A stretch of DNA of 27,441 bases from CAYQJC01 sp964417825. Lineage in GTDB: Bacteria; Patescibacteriota; Minisyncoccia; Minisyncoccales; CG1-02-41-26. This document shows, one piece after another, positions 6,047-13,960 of this stretch (position 1 is its first letter; every line of letters starts with the position of its first letter). The notes beneath the pieces were generated by a model, which saw only the letters and a list, made by a program, of their open reading frames with translations, had not been told where the DNA came from and did no database searches. Location of the stretch: NCBI GenBank assembly GCA_964417825.1, contig CAYQJC010000004.1, positions 1 through 27,441 of the forward strand, written 5' to 3'. A program made the position numbers and the translations under genes.

Positions 6047-7135
6047 TTAAAGTAATCTCATAATATCTTTTATAGTGATAAAAATCATTAATAAAATTAA
6101 AGCAAAGAAAAAAACAGCCGTAATTTTCTGTTCAATTAATTGAGGAACAGGCTTTTTTCTTATTCCTTCAATAGCTAAAAACAAAAGTTTTCCTCCATCT
6201 AGAGCAGGAATTGGTAGAATATTGAAAAAAGCCAACCAAATTGAGATTATTGCTATAAACATCAGAAAGTTATCAACTCCCACTTTTAAAGCCTGACTCA
6301 TTAATTCGCCCAAGCCTACTATGCCAACCATTCTTACCCCAGTAACTTTTTCCCCTTGAATGGCTTTACTGAGAGTTTTAACCAAGAAAACTGGCAACTG
6401 AATGGTTTGTTGAGCTGTGACCAACAACCCTTGCTGAGGAGCGCGGAACCAAGGGTATTTTAGTTTGACTACTCGAGCCAAGAGAATACCTATTGGACCC
6501 TCATCCTTTGGAGGAGAAATTCGAGGAACTAATTTCACATCAAAAATCTTATCTCCTCTCTTCACGGTCATAACGATATTCCTACCTAAGTTCTTGTTAA
6601 TAAATTCTTGCACCTGTCTCATTTCAGTGATTTCTTTAATCTCTGATTCTTGACTTTTAATTTTGAGGATCGTCTCCCCTCCTCTTAATCCAGCCAAGTC
6701 AGCTGGTGAATTTTCCGCTATTCCCACAATTTGGACTTTAGCACTTTTGATATTCGGATTAAACTCATCAGAAACTGCAGTTGGTAATCCCCAAGTGCTA
6801 GCTAGAAAACTAAAAATTAAAAAAGCAATAATCCAGAATGAAACTACTCCGCCCAAAACAATCAACATCCTCTGCCAAATTGGCTTTTGAGAGAAACTAC
6901 TGGGATCATCCACTCTTTTTTCTTCGCCTAAAATTTTAACAAAAGCACCAAATGGTAGAAGGTTAAAAGAATATACGGTCCCCCTAATTTTCTTTCCAAA
7001 AATTCTTGGTGGATATCCAATGCCAAATTCCTCCACCTTCACTCCAAACTTCTTTGCCATCAAAAAATGCCCAAGTTCATGGAGGATTAACAGCCCAATT
7101 ATGGTAAAGAAAACAACTACAATAGTCAAAAACAT
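6047..7135 (-). CDS. rseP: Site-2 (intramembrane) zinc metalloprotease, RseP type
   Basis: 362-aa polytopic membrane protease. The zinc motif HELGH is at residues 19-23 in the first transmembrane segment, and the third ligand motif is NILPIPALDGG near the C-terminus. One PDZ domain lies between (VGIAENSPADLAGLRGGETI, about residues 135-215), followed by C-terminal membrane helices. RseP-type enzymes cut membrane-bound substrates such as anti-sigma factors or signal-peptide remnants; the substrate here is unknown. The PDZ segment KSQESEIKEITEM (about 159-171) is encoded by a period-7 stretch (6633-6660) and may be repeat-derived. It lies between frr (18 nt) and proS (3 nt), a common bacterial neighbourhood. 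Confidence 0.95.
   Translation of the reverse strand: MFLTIVVVFFTIIGLLILHELGHFLMAKKFGVKVEEFGIGYPPRIFGKKIRGTVYSFNLLPFGAFVKILGEEKRVDDPSSFSQKPIWQRMLIVLGGVVSFWIIAFLIFSFLASTWGLPTAVSDEFNPNIKSAKVQIVGIAENSPADLAGLRGGETILKIKSQESEIKEITEMRQVQEFINKNLGRNIVMTVKRGDKIFDVKLVPRISPPKDEGPIGILLARVVKLKYPWFRAPQQGLLVTAQQTIQLPVFLVKTLSKAIQGEKVTGVRMVGIVGLGELMSQALKVGVDNFLMFIAIISIWLAFFNILPIPALDGGKLLFLAIEGIRKKPVPQLIEQKITAVFFFALILLMIFITIKDIMRLL
6633..6660 (-). repeat. Possible 4 x 7-nt degenerate repeat inside rseP
   Basis: Units TCTTTAA, TCTCTGA and TTCTTGA, then CTTTTAA, resemble the tpiA heptamers. It encodes a variable loop of the PDZ domain. It is more diverged than the gatA, alaS and tpiA arrays, so chance AT-rich similarity is possible. 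Confidence 0.4.
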
Positions 7136-7153
7136 AATAAAGAAGAATAGTGC

Positions 7154-7711
7154 TTAGCTGATTATTTCTTTCTTTTTGTTTTCAACCAGATCTTCCAGTT
7201 TCTCGCGATATTCTCTCACCACTTCTTCCAATTTATCTTTACCTCGATATTTATCATCTTCTCTAATCTCTCCTGTCTTAAATCCTTCTTGAATCTCTCT
7301 CCAGGCTTTGTCTCGAACTCGACGAATCTCTTGAAAAGACTCTTCTTTTTTCTGGTTGAGAATTTGTATCAAATTTTTTCTAGTTTCTTCACTTAAAGGA
7401 GGAGAGGTGAGATAAATTTTATTGTCTTCTATCCTCGTGCTCAATCCTAAATTCTCTCTCTCAATTGCTCTGATAACTTCATCGATATAACTTTTATCCC
7501 AAAGCTGCAAACAGATTTCTCTAAAGGAAGGATTGGAAATTGCCCCAAGTTGTTTCAGAAGTAATCGTTGACCAAAACATTCAACTTCAATATTCTCAAT
7601 TAGGGCTCCTGTCAAGCGGCCGGCTCGGATTTTTTGAATTTCAGATTTGAAATTATCAATTATGGATTGAAGATTCGGTTTTAATTTTTCAATAATTTGG
7701 TTATAGTCCAT
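7154..7711 (-). CDS. frr: Ribosome recycling factor
   Basis: 185 aa when started at the ATG at 7711, exactly the usual RRF length; the frame stays open upstream to a TTG at 7750, which would add 13 unconserved residues. Family features are the IRAGRLTGALIENIEVECFG block (about 29-48), the hinge, PPLSEETRKNLI and the RRVRDKAWREI helix. RRF splits post-termination ribosomes together with EF-G. The ATG lies 6 nt after a TATAAT box (7723-7718), the spacing expected if transcription begins at the start codon, so the mRNA may be leaderless. There is no SD before this ATG. Confidence 0.95.
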   Translation of the reverse strand: MDYNQIIEKLKPNLQSIIDNFKSEIQKIRAGRLTGALIENIEVECFGQRLLLKQLGAISNPSFREICLQLWDKSYIDEVIRAIERENLGLSTRIEDNKIYLTSPPLSEETRKNLIQILNQKKEESFQEIRRVRDKAWREIQEGFKTGEIREDDKYRGKDKLEEVVREYREKLEDLVENKKKEIIS

Positions 7712-7717
7712 TTTTCT

Positions 7718-7747
7718 ATTATAGAACGAGGAGGTAAATTCTGGAAA
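7718..7747 (-). promoter_or_regulatory. Candidate promoter for leaderless frr transcript
   Basis: Minus strand: TTTCCA (7747-7742), 18 nt, perfect TATAAT (7723-7718), then 6 nt to the ATG. The -35 box is weak (4 of 6). It lies in the 40-nt gap after the holB-like gene. Confidence 0.42.
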
Positions 7748-7751
7748 CAAT

Positions 7752-8708
7752 TTATAGCATCAACATTAGTGTCTCCAAGGCTAATCGGGGATCAAGATTT
7801 GTGGTGGTTAGTAAAAACTTTATTTTTCCAACTAACTCAATTCTTTTTTTAATTTCTAAAGTTTTCCCATCGCTGAGATTACTCGTGAGCTTAAGGTGTT
7901 CTAAAAAGGATTTTCTTAGATATCGCTCGAGGTTCTGGAGAAATAAAGATAAATCGAAATTTTCTTTTTCTTTAGCGAAAAAATCTTTGACAAAACGAAA
8001 TCTCTGAGAAAGATCAGCCATCAATATTCTCTCAATTTCTTTAAATCCCTTTTGGACTTCGAAAAGTCTTCGGGGACTATTTAAAAAATTTATTACCCAA
8101 CCCGGTTTTCCCTCAGAAAATTCAACAATTTTTTGAATTTGATGATCGGAAATTTTTTCTTTAAAATAAGACCTTATCTCTTCATCTTTCAAGGGGTAAA
8201 ATTTCAGAATTTCGGACCTCGAACGAACTGTTTCAAATAACATTTCGGGAAAGGGGGTAATAAGAAAGAAAATAACTCTGCCGGGCGGATCTTCCAAGGT
8301 TTTTAGAAGACAATTTTGGGCACTTGCATTTAAGGTGTGAGCTTCATCAATAATCACCGATTTAAAACGAGAAACTTGGGACCGAAAGGTTAGAATTCTC
8401 TGTAAATCTCTAATTTGAGAGATCTGAATTTCTCCTAACCTCCCTTTCTGGCTTTCTCTCCTTTCTTTAGGCTGAACCAAGATGAGATCTGGATGTCTCC
8501 CTTTTTCAATCAAGTTACAAGTAAAACATTTTCGACAAGGCCTTTTGAAAAAATTTTTTTCTTGGCAATTTAAAAGCTTGATAAACTCCAAAGCTACTCT
8601 TTTTTTTCCTAAAGAATCTGGGCCAGCAAATAAAAAACTCTGAGGAATCTCATTATTTTTTGCTATTCTTCTTAGAAACTCCCATTGAGTTTTATGGCCA
8701 ATAATCAT
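7752..8708 (-). CDS. holB: DNA polymerase III delta-prime-like clamp-loader subunit
   Basis: 318-aa AAA+ protein of the clamp-loader family. A modified P-loop GPDSLGKK is at about residues 29-36, with KR instead of the usual KT/KS after GK. A zinc knuckle follows in the region CQEKNFFKRPCRKCFTC, and Walker B is VIIDEAH. The block NCLLKTLEDPP is typical. The usual SRC motif reads SRS (TVRSRSEIL). The altered P-loop and SRC suggest a delta-prime role with little or no ATP hydrolysis rather than a gamma/tau role, though that is inference. mreB ends 2 nt upstream, so the genes are in one operon. The C-terminal collar domain is helical and poorly conserved, as usual. Confidence 0.88.
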   Translation of the reverse strand: MIIGHKTQWEFLRRIAKNNEIPQSFLFAGPDSLGKKRVALEFIKLLNCQEKNFFKRPCRKCFTCNLIEKGRHPDLILVQPKERRESQKGRLGEIQISQIRDLQRILTFRSQVSRFKSVIIDEAHTLNASAQNCLLKTLEDPPGRVIFFLITPFPEMLFETVRSRSEILKFYPLKDEEIRSYFKEKISDHQIQKIVEFSEGKPGWVINFLNSPRRLFEVQKGFKEIERILMADLSQRFRFVKDFFAKEKENFDLSLFLQNLERYLRKSFLEHLKLTSNLSDGKTLEIKKRIELVGKIKFLLTTTNLDPRLALETLMLML

Positions 8709-8710
8709 AA

Positions 8711-9718
8711 TTATCTTTTGGTCATTACGCTTCTTTTATAAACATCCAAATTTTCAAGAACTATTCCTGTTCCTTTAACCACACAATAAAGAGGCTCTTC
8801 TGCTACAAAACAAGGCACACCAGTTTGCTTGGCAATAAGCTGATCGAGTCCTCTCAATAAAGCTCCTCCTCCAGAAAGAACCATACCCTTGTTCATAATG
8901 TCAGCTGAAAGTTCCGGAGGGGTTTCTCGCAAAACCTGCTCCACTGCTACAATAATTTCTCCACAGACATCATTGATAGCTCTAGCTACTTCGTTTGAAG
9001 AAACTTTAATATTCCGAGGAAGTCCAGTAATTAAATCTCTTCCCTTTATCTCGTAAAATTCTTCTTTTTTTTGAGGAAAGGCTCTACCTATTTTTATCTT
9101 TATCTCCTCAGCTGATTGGCTACCTACTGCTAAATTATATTCTTTTTTAATAAATTCAGCTATCCTCTCATCCATTTTATCTCCCGCTACCCTTAGAGAA
9201 TAAGAAGAAACAATTCCACCAAGAGAAATTACTGCAATTTCTGAAGTTCCCCCTCCAATATCAATGATCATATTCCCCTGACAAGAATTTATAGGAATTC
9301 CTGCTCCGATTGCTGCCAATATTGGCTCTTTAGCCACAAAGGCTGCTTTTGCCCCGGCTGCCATTGCTGCCTCAATAACTGCTCGCCTCTCAGTTGAGGT
9401 GGACCCTACCGGTACAGAGATCACTAATTCTGGTTTGAAAAGAGGAAATTTTCCCTGAGCTTTCTGAATGAAATATTTTAACATCGCTTGAGTGACTCGA
9501 TAATCAGCGATAACTCCATTTTTAAGTGGTCGATAAACTCTAATTGACTCAGGGGTCCGACCGATCATTGATTTTGCTTCAGCTCCTACTGCTAAAATTT
9601 TATTTTCTGGTTTGGAAACTGCAACTACTGAGGGTTCGTTCAAAACTATCCCCTTTTTAGGAACAAAAACCAGGGAATTGCAAGTTCCAAGATCAATTGC
9701 CATTTTGGTAACAAACAT
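8711..9718 (-). CDS. mreB: Rod shape-determining protein MreB (second paralogue)
   Basis: 335-aa MreB/Mbl-like actin: MAIDLGTCNSLVFVPKKG at the N-terminus, MIIDIGGGTSEIAVISLGG, and LSGGGALLRGLDQLI near the C-terminus. I chose the ATG at 9718 (MFVTKMAIDLG), which matches the normal short lead before the IDLGT motif; the frame also opens at a TTG at 9736, 6 codons earlier, inside a region that looks like spacer repeat. No SD precedes either. It lies between murA (125-nt repeat-filled spacer) and holB-like (2 nt). It is diverged from the MreB at 3614-4666, so this is not a recent duplication. Confidence 0.95.
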   Translation of the reverse strand: MFVTKMAIDLGTCNSLVFVPKKGIVLNEPSVVAVSKPENKILAVGAEAKSMIGRTPESIRVYRPLKNGVIADYRVTQAMLKYFIQKAQGKFPLFKPELVISVPVGSTSTERRAVIEAAMAAGAKAAFVAKEPILAAIGAGIPINSCQGNMIIDIGGGTSEIAVISLGGIVSSYSLRVAGDKMDERIAEFIKKEYNLAVGSQSAEEIKIKIGRAFPQKKEEFYEIKGRDLITGLPRNIKVSSNEVARAINDVCGEIIVAVEQVLRETPPELSADIMNKGMVLSGGGALLRGLDQLIAKQTGVPCFVAEEPLYCVVKGTGIVLENLDVYKRSVMTKR

Positions 9719-9734
9719 GTTTAGAAAAATTATC

Positions 9735-9835
9735 AATTTTCAAGTACCAATTTTCAATGAATTTTCAATAACCAAATTTTCAAACCTTGTTTATTCTTGT
9801 TTGAAAATTAAATCATTGGAAATTAAAACCTCCAG
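9735..9835 (-). repeat. Heptamer-repeat spacer with hairpin arms (murA-mreB)
   Basis: ATTTTCA-type units with period 7 run from about 9735 to 9785. AATTTTCAAAC (9775-9785) and GTTTGAAAATT (9799-9809) form a perfect 11-bp inverted repeat with a 13-nt loop, and further ATTGGAAATT units follow. Confidence 0.75.
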
Positions 9836-9843
9836 TAAAAATT

Positions 9844-11112
9844 CTAACTCTCTACTCTCTTAATACTCGCTCCAAGCTTCTGTAATCTTTCTTCTATTTT
9901 CTCATAGCCTCTATCTATTTGTTCAATATTTTCGATGGTGGTGATACCTTGAGCCATTAATCCCGCTACGATCAAACTTGCTCCTGCTCTTATATCCCAA
10001 GACTCAATGGTGACTCCCTGAAGAGGGGTGGGGCCGAAAACAAAAGCTCGATGAGGATCAACAATTTCAATATCAGCCCCCATCTTTCTTAACTCCTGAG
10101 TATAATTTAATCTGTTTTCATATAAGGGATCATGGATTAGGCTCTTCCCTTCTGCCTGGGTTAAAAGAGGAACCACCAGAGGCAAAAGGTCGGTTGGAAA
10201 ACCAGGATAAGGCAAAGCTTGAACCTTAATTGGTTTAAAACTATTTTGACCAAAAACTTCAATTGAATTTTCTTTTATTTCAAATCTAACCCCGGTTTCT
10301 TTGAGCTTTTGTAAAAAAATATCCAAATGGTTGACTCGGGCATTTTTTATCTTTATTTGATTATTATTTAGCGCTCCGATCGCAATGAATGTTCCTCCCT
10401 CCAGATGATCAGGGATAACTTTGTGTTCAGCGCCATTTAATTTTTTAACTCCTTCAATTTTCAAAGTGTGGGAGGGTACTCTTTCTATTTTAGCACCCAT
10501 TTTGTTGAGCAAGTCTATTAAATCTTGGACTTGAGGTTCTACTGCTGCTCCTTTTATAATTGTTGTTCCTTCAGTCAGAGTGGAAGCCATTATCAGATTT
10601 TCAGTGGCCGTGACGCTAAATTCTGGTAAAACAATCTTTTTACCTTGAAGCTTCTCCCTTTTAAACAAATAAAAATCACCATCCTTTTCAATTTCTGCTC
10701 CCAACTCTTCCAAAACTTGGAGATGGGTGGTAATAGGTCTGAAACCTATTCTATCACCACCTGGTCTTGAGATTTTGAATTCCTTAAATCTGGGCAAAAG
10801 AGCGCCTATAAGAAGGACAGAAATTCTTGATTTGGAAACTTTTTCGGGAGAGATTTTTTGAGGATCAATTTTATCTCCGGCTTTAATTCGCACCCTTCTT
10901 TCTCCTTGCCATTCCACTTCTACTCCCATCTCTTTTAGAATTTCCAACTGATTTAGAATATCATCGACCAAGGGGAGGTTATCTAAAATTATCTCTTCGT
11001 CAGTTAATAAAGAGGCAGCTAATAAGGCACCAGCAGCATTCTTTGATCCTTTAATCTCAACCTCTCCTTCCAATTTCTTCCCACCCTCAATAACAAATTT
11101 TTCACCAGACAT
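9844..11112 (-). CDS. murA: UDP-N-acetylglucosamine 1-carboxyvinyltransferase (MurA) with Cys-to-Asp active site
   Basis: First committed step of peptidoglycan synthesis: transfers enolpyruvate from PEP to UDP-GlcNAc in the cytoplasm. 422 aa, normal length, with the N-terminal KGSKNAAGALLAASLL (Lys24, Asn25 catalytic), the SVLLIGALLPRF segment, and the C-terminal IRAGASLIVAGLMAQG block. The flexible loop that carries Cys115 in E. coli (GGCAIG) reads RPGGDRIGFRP, so Asp120 replaces the cysteine that fosfomycin alkylates. Cys-to-Asp MurA enzymes occur naturally in Mycobacterium, Chlamydia and Borrelia and are active but fosfomycin-insensitive. A candidate promoter lies just upstream; the start is the only ATG in reach. 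Confidence 0.97.
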   Translation of the reverse strand: MSGEKFVIEGGKKLEGEVEIKGSKNAAGALLAASLLTDEEIILDNLPLVDDILNQLEILKEMGVEVEWQGERRVRIKAGDKIDPQKISPEKVSKSRISVLLIGALLPRFKEFKISRPGGDRIGFRPITTHLQVLEELGAEIEKDGDFYLFKREKLQGKKIVLPEFSVTATENLIMASTLTEGTTIIKGAAVEPQVQDLIDLLNKMGAKIERVPSHTLKIEGVKKLNGAEHKVIPDHLEGGTFIAIGALNNNQIKIKNARVNHLDIFLQKLKETGVRFEIKENSIEVFGQNSFKPIKVQALPYPGFPTDLLPLVVPLLTQAEGKSLIHDPLYENRLNYTQELRKMGADIEIVDPHRAFVFGPTPLQGVTIESWDIRAGASLIVAGLMAQGITTIENIEQIDRGYEKIEERLQKLGASIKRVES

Positions 11113-11123
11113 AACTATAATTC

Positions 11124-11152
11124 AATTTACTCTAAATCTAAAAATTTATCAA
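11124..11152 (-). promoter_or_regulatory. Candidate murA promoter
   Basis: Minus strand: TTGATA (11152-11147), 17 nt, TAAATT (11129-11124), then 11 nt to the murA ATG. The predicted leader is only about 4-5 nt. It lies in the 177-nt divergent region with the plus-strand PEGA gene. Confidence 0.4.
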
Positions 11153-11250
11153 GCGAAATCCCCAGCCTTAACAAGTCCAGATTTATTCAGAACTTTATTA
11201 ATTTCTCTTCTAATTCAAGGATATTTTTAATTCATTCTGAGAGATAAGAT

Positions 11251-11279
11251 TTGGCAAAGAAAGAATTTTAATTTACAAT
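11251..11279 (+). promoter_or_regulatory. Promoter of the PEGA-domain gene
   Basis: TTGGCA (11251-11256), 17 nt, TACAAT (11274-11279), then 10 nt to the ATG at 11290. The boxes match consensus at 5 of 6 each. The transcript would start 3-4 nt before the ATG, too close for a usable SD. Confidence 0.52.
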
Positions 11280-11289
11280 TAAAAGAAGT

Positions 11290-12621
11290 ATGCGAAAAAG
11301 AACCAGAAGAATTCTTTTTATTTCGATGGTCGCTATCCTTACTTTATTAACTCCTTGGTTAATTTTAAGAAGTCAAGGAATTCGCTTTGATTTTCAGCAA
11401 AAAAAATTTGTTAAAACGGGTGGAATCTTTGTGAGTGTCCTAAATCCAAAAGTAGAAATCTATTTAGATGGAAAATTTAAAAAAACCACTAATTTTATAT
11501 CTAATTCAATTTTTATTAAAAATCTCTTGCCCCGTTGTTACAAGATTGAATTAAAAAAACCAGGCTATTTTTCTTGGCAAAAAAAATTAGAAGTTAAGGA
11601 GGGTTTAGTAACCGAAGCTAAAGATATTATTCTTTTTAAAAAGAACCAACGCTTTGAAGTTTTAGATAAAAATATTGAAGATTTCCTTGCTTCAGAAGAG
11701 AGTTATGAATTTTTAGTGAAGAAAAATAAAGAGAATGTTCAACAATATCTATTAATTAATCGTTTAAATGGGCAGAAAAAAATGATTTTTCAGACATCAA
11801 GTGAAACTGAGATCTTAGATTGGGACCCAATTAACCAACAGATTCTTTTAGAAAAAGAGAATAAAAAAGGTAAAAAATTTTTCCTAATTGACTACAGTAA
11901 TTCCCAAAATTCTCAAGTGGTTGATTTTTCCTTGCCCTCAGAGGTAAAAAAAATAACTCTTCATCCCCTAGCCAGAAAGGTGGTTTTATTTTTAAGAGAT
12001 AATAAAATTTTTAAAAAAGATTTAACTTCAAAAAATCTTGAAGAAAATATCTTTCTTACCGACGTAATCTGGTTTAAATCAAAAAGAAACAATCTATATT
12101 GGCTAAATTCTTCGGGATTTTTAATAAAATCGAATTGGGATTTAAAGAAAAAGGAGTTTTTAAATGATATCCCCCTTTCTTTAAAAAAAGAGAGAGGATT
12201 CAGCTTGGGAATTTTGAAAGGTGCTATATTTTTAAGAAATGAGCAAAAACTTTTTCGGTTAAATTCTCAAAAGGAATTTGAAGAAATTTTTGATTCTCTG
12301 GATGGATTTACGATCTCTCCTGATTTGATGAAACTAGCTTTTTGGGGTAAAGGAGAAATTTGGATTTTTGATGAAGGAAAAAAATTCTTGACCCGATTCT
12401 CTCAAAATCCAAAAAATTTATTCTGGATCAACAACCACTATCTTATTTTCAGCTCAGGAGAGGAAATAAAAATAATTGAAACTGACATCAGGAATGACCT
12501 TAATATTTTTACTCTAAAACAAGCAAAAAATCCCACTATTTTTTATAGTAGGATTAATAAAAAATTGTATTTGTTAAGCGATAGTACCTTATTATTTAGT
12601 TCGGAGAAATTAGTGCCTTAA
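11290..12621 (+). CDS. PEGA-domain membrane-anchored protein with C-terminal propeller-like region
   Basis: 443 aa and the only plus-strand gene. An N-terminal membrane anchor (residues about 8-27, ILFISMVAILTLLTPWLILR) is preceded by the basic MRKRTRRR-like cluster. A PEGA-type domain follows (about 46-117): VSVLNPKVEIYLDGKFKK, then IKNLLPRCYKIELKKPGYFSW. The remaining 320 residues are repeated beta-rich blocks with WD/TolB-like turns (ILDWDPINQQILLEK, FTISPDLMKLAFWGKGEIWIFDEG), consistent with a beta propeller. It is probably exported and anchored by the N-terminal helix. PEGA domains are common in surface proteins; the ligand is unknown. It is convergent with the Cas4-like nuclease, with only 6 nt between the stops and no recognisable terminator. 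Confidence 0.85.
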   Translation: MRKRTRRILFISMVAILTLLTPWLILRSQGIRFDFQQKKFVKTGGIFVSVLNPKVEIYLDGKFKKTTNFISNSIFIKNLLPRCYKIELKKPGYFSWQKKLEVKEGLVTEAKDIILFKKNQRFEVLDKNIEDFLASEESYEFLVKKNKENVQQYLLINRLNGQKKMIFQTSSETEILDWDPINQQILLEKENKKGKKFFLIDYSNSQNSQVVDFSLPSEVKKITLHPLARKVVLFLRDNKIFKKDLTSKNLEENIFLTDVIWFKSKRNNLYWLNSSGFLIKSNWDLKKKEFLNDIPLSLKKERGFSLGILKGAIFLRNEQKLFRLNSQKEFEEIFDSLDGFTISPDLMKLAFWGKGEIWIFDEGKKFLTRFSQNPKNLFWINNHYLIFSSGEEIKIIETDIRNDLNIFTLKQAKNPTIFYSRINKKLYLLSDSTLLFSSEKLVP

Positions 12622-12627
12622 TAAAAT

Positions 12628-13326
12628 TTAACTTCCTTCTTGAAAATCCTCTCCAATTTGTTTTTTAAATTCTTGCCAGGTTATCTCCCTCTTACCAATT
12701 AAATCGCAGATCTCCCGAAATTGACAGTACTTACATTGCCAATTTCCCGGATAATCTGGGAGAGGCTGGGGAACAATATCAGAATCAATCTTCTTCTTTA
12801 GTTCTCTAAATTGATTAAGGAGCTTTGAGCATAAATTTCGGTCGTAATTTACAATAAATTCTTTAAGGTCTTGGTTATCTTTATTGACATACAATAAGAT
12901 TCCTTTGGGAATCTGGAAGAAATGGAGATAAAGCTGAAGTTGATTTACATTTTCTTCTTTCGGAGCTTCCAATCTCTCGAAAATCATACTGTTTATACTT
13001 TTTATATCTAAAACATAAAGTTCATTATTAATGCTCAATATTGCATCCGCTCTGCCCGAAATCATTTCCTGAGGGGGTATATCAAGCTCACCAGCCACCA
13101 CTCGAACTTCTCTCGCTCCAAATAAAGCTCTCATAATAAAATAGTGATATAAATCCCCATGATCAAACATTCTCAAAACTCTTGCCTCTAATTCTCTTTT
13201 AGGAGCTTTTTTAAATTTAAAAAAAGTAGCCCGAGAACACTTTCCTGCATCAGTGATATAGAAGTGAGTTTGAGTTCTTTCTTTATTCTTATCTAAATAA
13301 AATTTGTCAATTAATTCTTTAAGCAT
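12628..13326 (-). CDS. PD-(D/E)XK nuclease with Fe-S cysteines (Cas4/AddB-like)
   Basis: 232-aa RecB-family nuclease. The core motifs are His56 (FDHGDLYH), Asp94 (GRADAIL), Asp107-Ile-Lys109 (VLDIKS) and the QLQLYLHFF helix, all in the expected order. Four cysteines are placed as in the 4Fe-4S nucleases of the Cas4/AddB/Dna2 group: Cys30 (DAGKCSRATFF) and the C-terminal Cys198-x2-Cys201-x5-Cys207 (CKYCQFREIC). There is no CRISPR array or other cas gene in the window, so a DNA-repair or end-processing role is more likely than spacer acquisition; a phage-type origin is also possible. The 135-nt gap upstream (rpsI side) holds a TATAAT box at 13417-13412 without a good -35 and an AAAGAG/CTCTTT hairpin (13366-13389). 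Confidence 0.88.
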   Translation of the reverse strand: MLKELIDKFYLDKNKERTQTHFYITDAGKCSRATFFKFKKAPKRELEARVLRMFDHGDLYHYFIMRALFGAREVRVVAGELDIPPQEMISGRADAILSINNELYVLDIKSINSMIFERLEAPKEENVNQLQLYLHFFQIPKGILLYVNKDNQDLKEFIVNYDRNLCSKLLNQFRELKKKIDSDIVPQPLPDYPGNWQCKYCQFREICDLIGKREITWQEFKKQIGEDFQEGS

Positions 13327-13405
13327 AATGGAACTAGAGAGAGTTAACCGCAGCAGGATCCATTGAAAGAGGGGCTAACACCGCTCTTTAAAAACTCTGC
13401 TCTTA

Positions 13406-13429
13406 CTCCAAATTATATGAGATTTGGAG
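13406..13429 (-). other. Hairpin after the ribosomal-protein operon
   Basis: Perfect 8-bp stem CTCCAAAT/ATTTGGAG with an 8-nt loop containing a TATAAT box. It lies 33 nt after the rpsI stop. The T-run (TTTTT) comes only about 9 nt beyond the stem on the minus strand, so it is a poor intrinsic terminator; it may be an mRNA end-processing or protective stem. Confidence 0.4.
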
Positions 13430-13461
13430 GAATGTTCTACCGGGAATTTATTAGCTAAACT

Positions 13462-13956
13462 TTATCTCTTCGACCATTGGGGAGCTCGTCGAGCTCGCTT
13501 TAATCCTGGTTTCTTTCTTTCGCGCATTCGGGGATCTCTAGTTAAAAGTCCTGCTTTCCTCAATCTTTTTCGGAAGTACGGGTTGAGAATTACTAAAGCT
13601 CGAGCAATGCCTAGGCGAATTGCTTCTGCTTGGGCATTAAGACCCCCTCCTTTTACTTTAGCTGAAATTCCGAATTTGCCCAAACAGTTTATCTTCTCTA
13701 ATGGCTCTTCAACTTTTTTCTGGAGATAAAGAATAGGAAAATATTCTTGATAAGGTTTTTCGTTAATCAAAATTTCTTTTTTTCCTTGAGTAAAAATTCG
13801 AACTCGGGAAGTGGCTGTTTTTCGCCTACCAACTGCCTCAATATACCTTTCTTTCTTCTCTTTCTTCGCTTCTCCCTTTTTAGTCTCTTTCTTTTTAACT
13901 TTGGGTTTCTTTTCCTCTTTTGATGTTTTTTTTGTTTTTCCTTTAGTTTTGGCCAT
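13462..13956 (-). CDS. rpsI: 30S ribosomal protein S9
   Basis: 164 aa. The conserved S9 body begins at about residue 37 (RYIEAVGRRKTATSRVRIF) and ends in the characteristic basic tail RRAPQWSKR, which reaches the P-site tRNA in the ribosome. A 35-residue Lys/Glu-rich N-terminal extension precedes the body and makes the protein about 35 aa longer than E. coli S9. rplM ends 4 nt upstream, the universal rplM-rpsI pairing. It is the last gene of the ribosomal run. Confidence 0.97.
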   Translation of the reverse strand: MAKTKGKTKKTSKEEKKPKVKKKETKKGEAKKEKKERYIEAVGRRKTATSRVRIFTQGKKEILINEKPYQEYFPILYLQKKVEEPLEKINCLGKFGISAKVKGGGLNAQAEAIRLGIARALVILNPYFRKRLRKAGLLTRDPRMRERKKPGLKRARRAPQWSKR

Positions 13957-13960
13957 CTTC

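Noticed and set aside
13406..13429. Intrinsic terminator of the ribosomal operon
   Set aside because: The stem is good but the T-run is about 9 nt away on the minus strand, so I report it only as a hairpin.
13424..13729. Plus-strand open frame of 101 codons opposite rpsI
   Set aside because: It starts at a TTG and lies antisense to the clearly conserved rpsI; its translation has no recognisable domain. Shadow frame.
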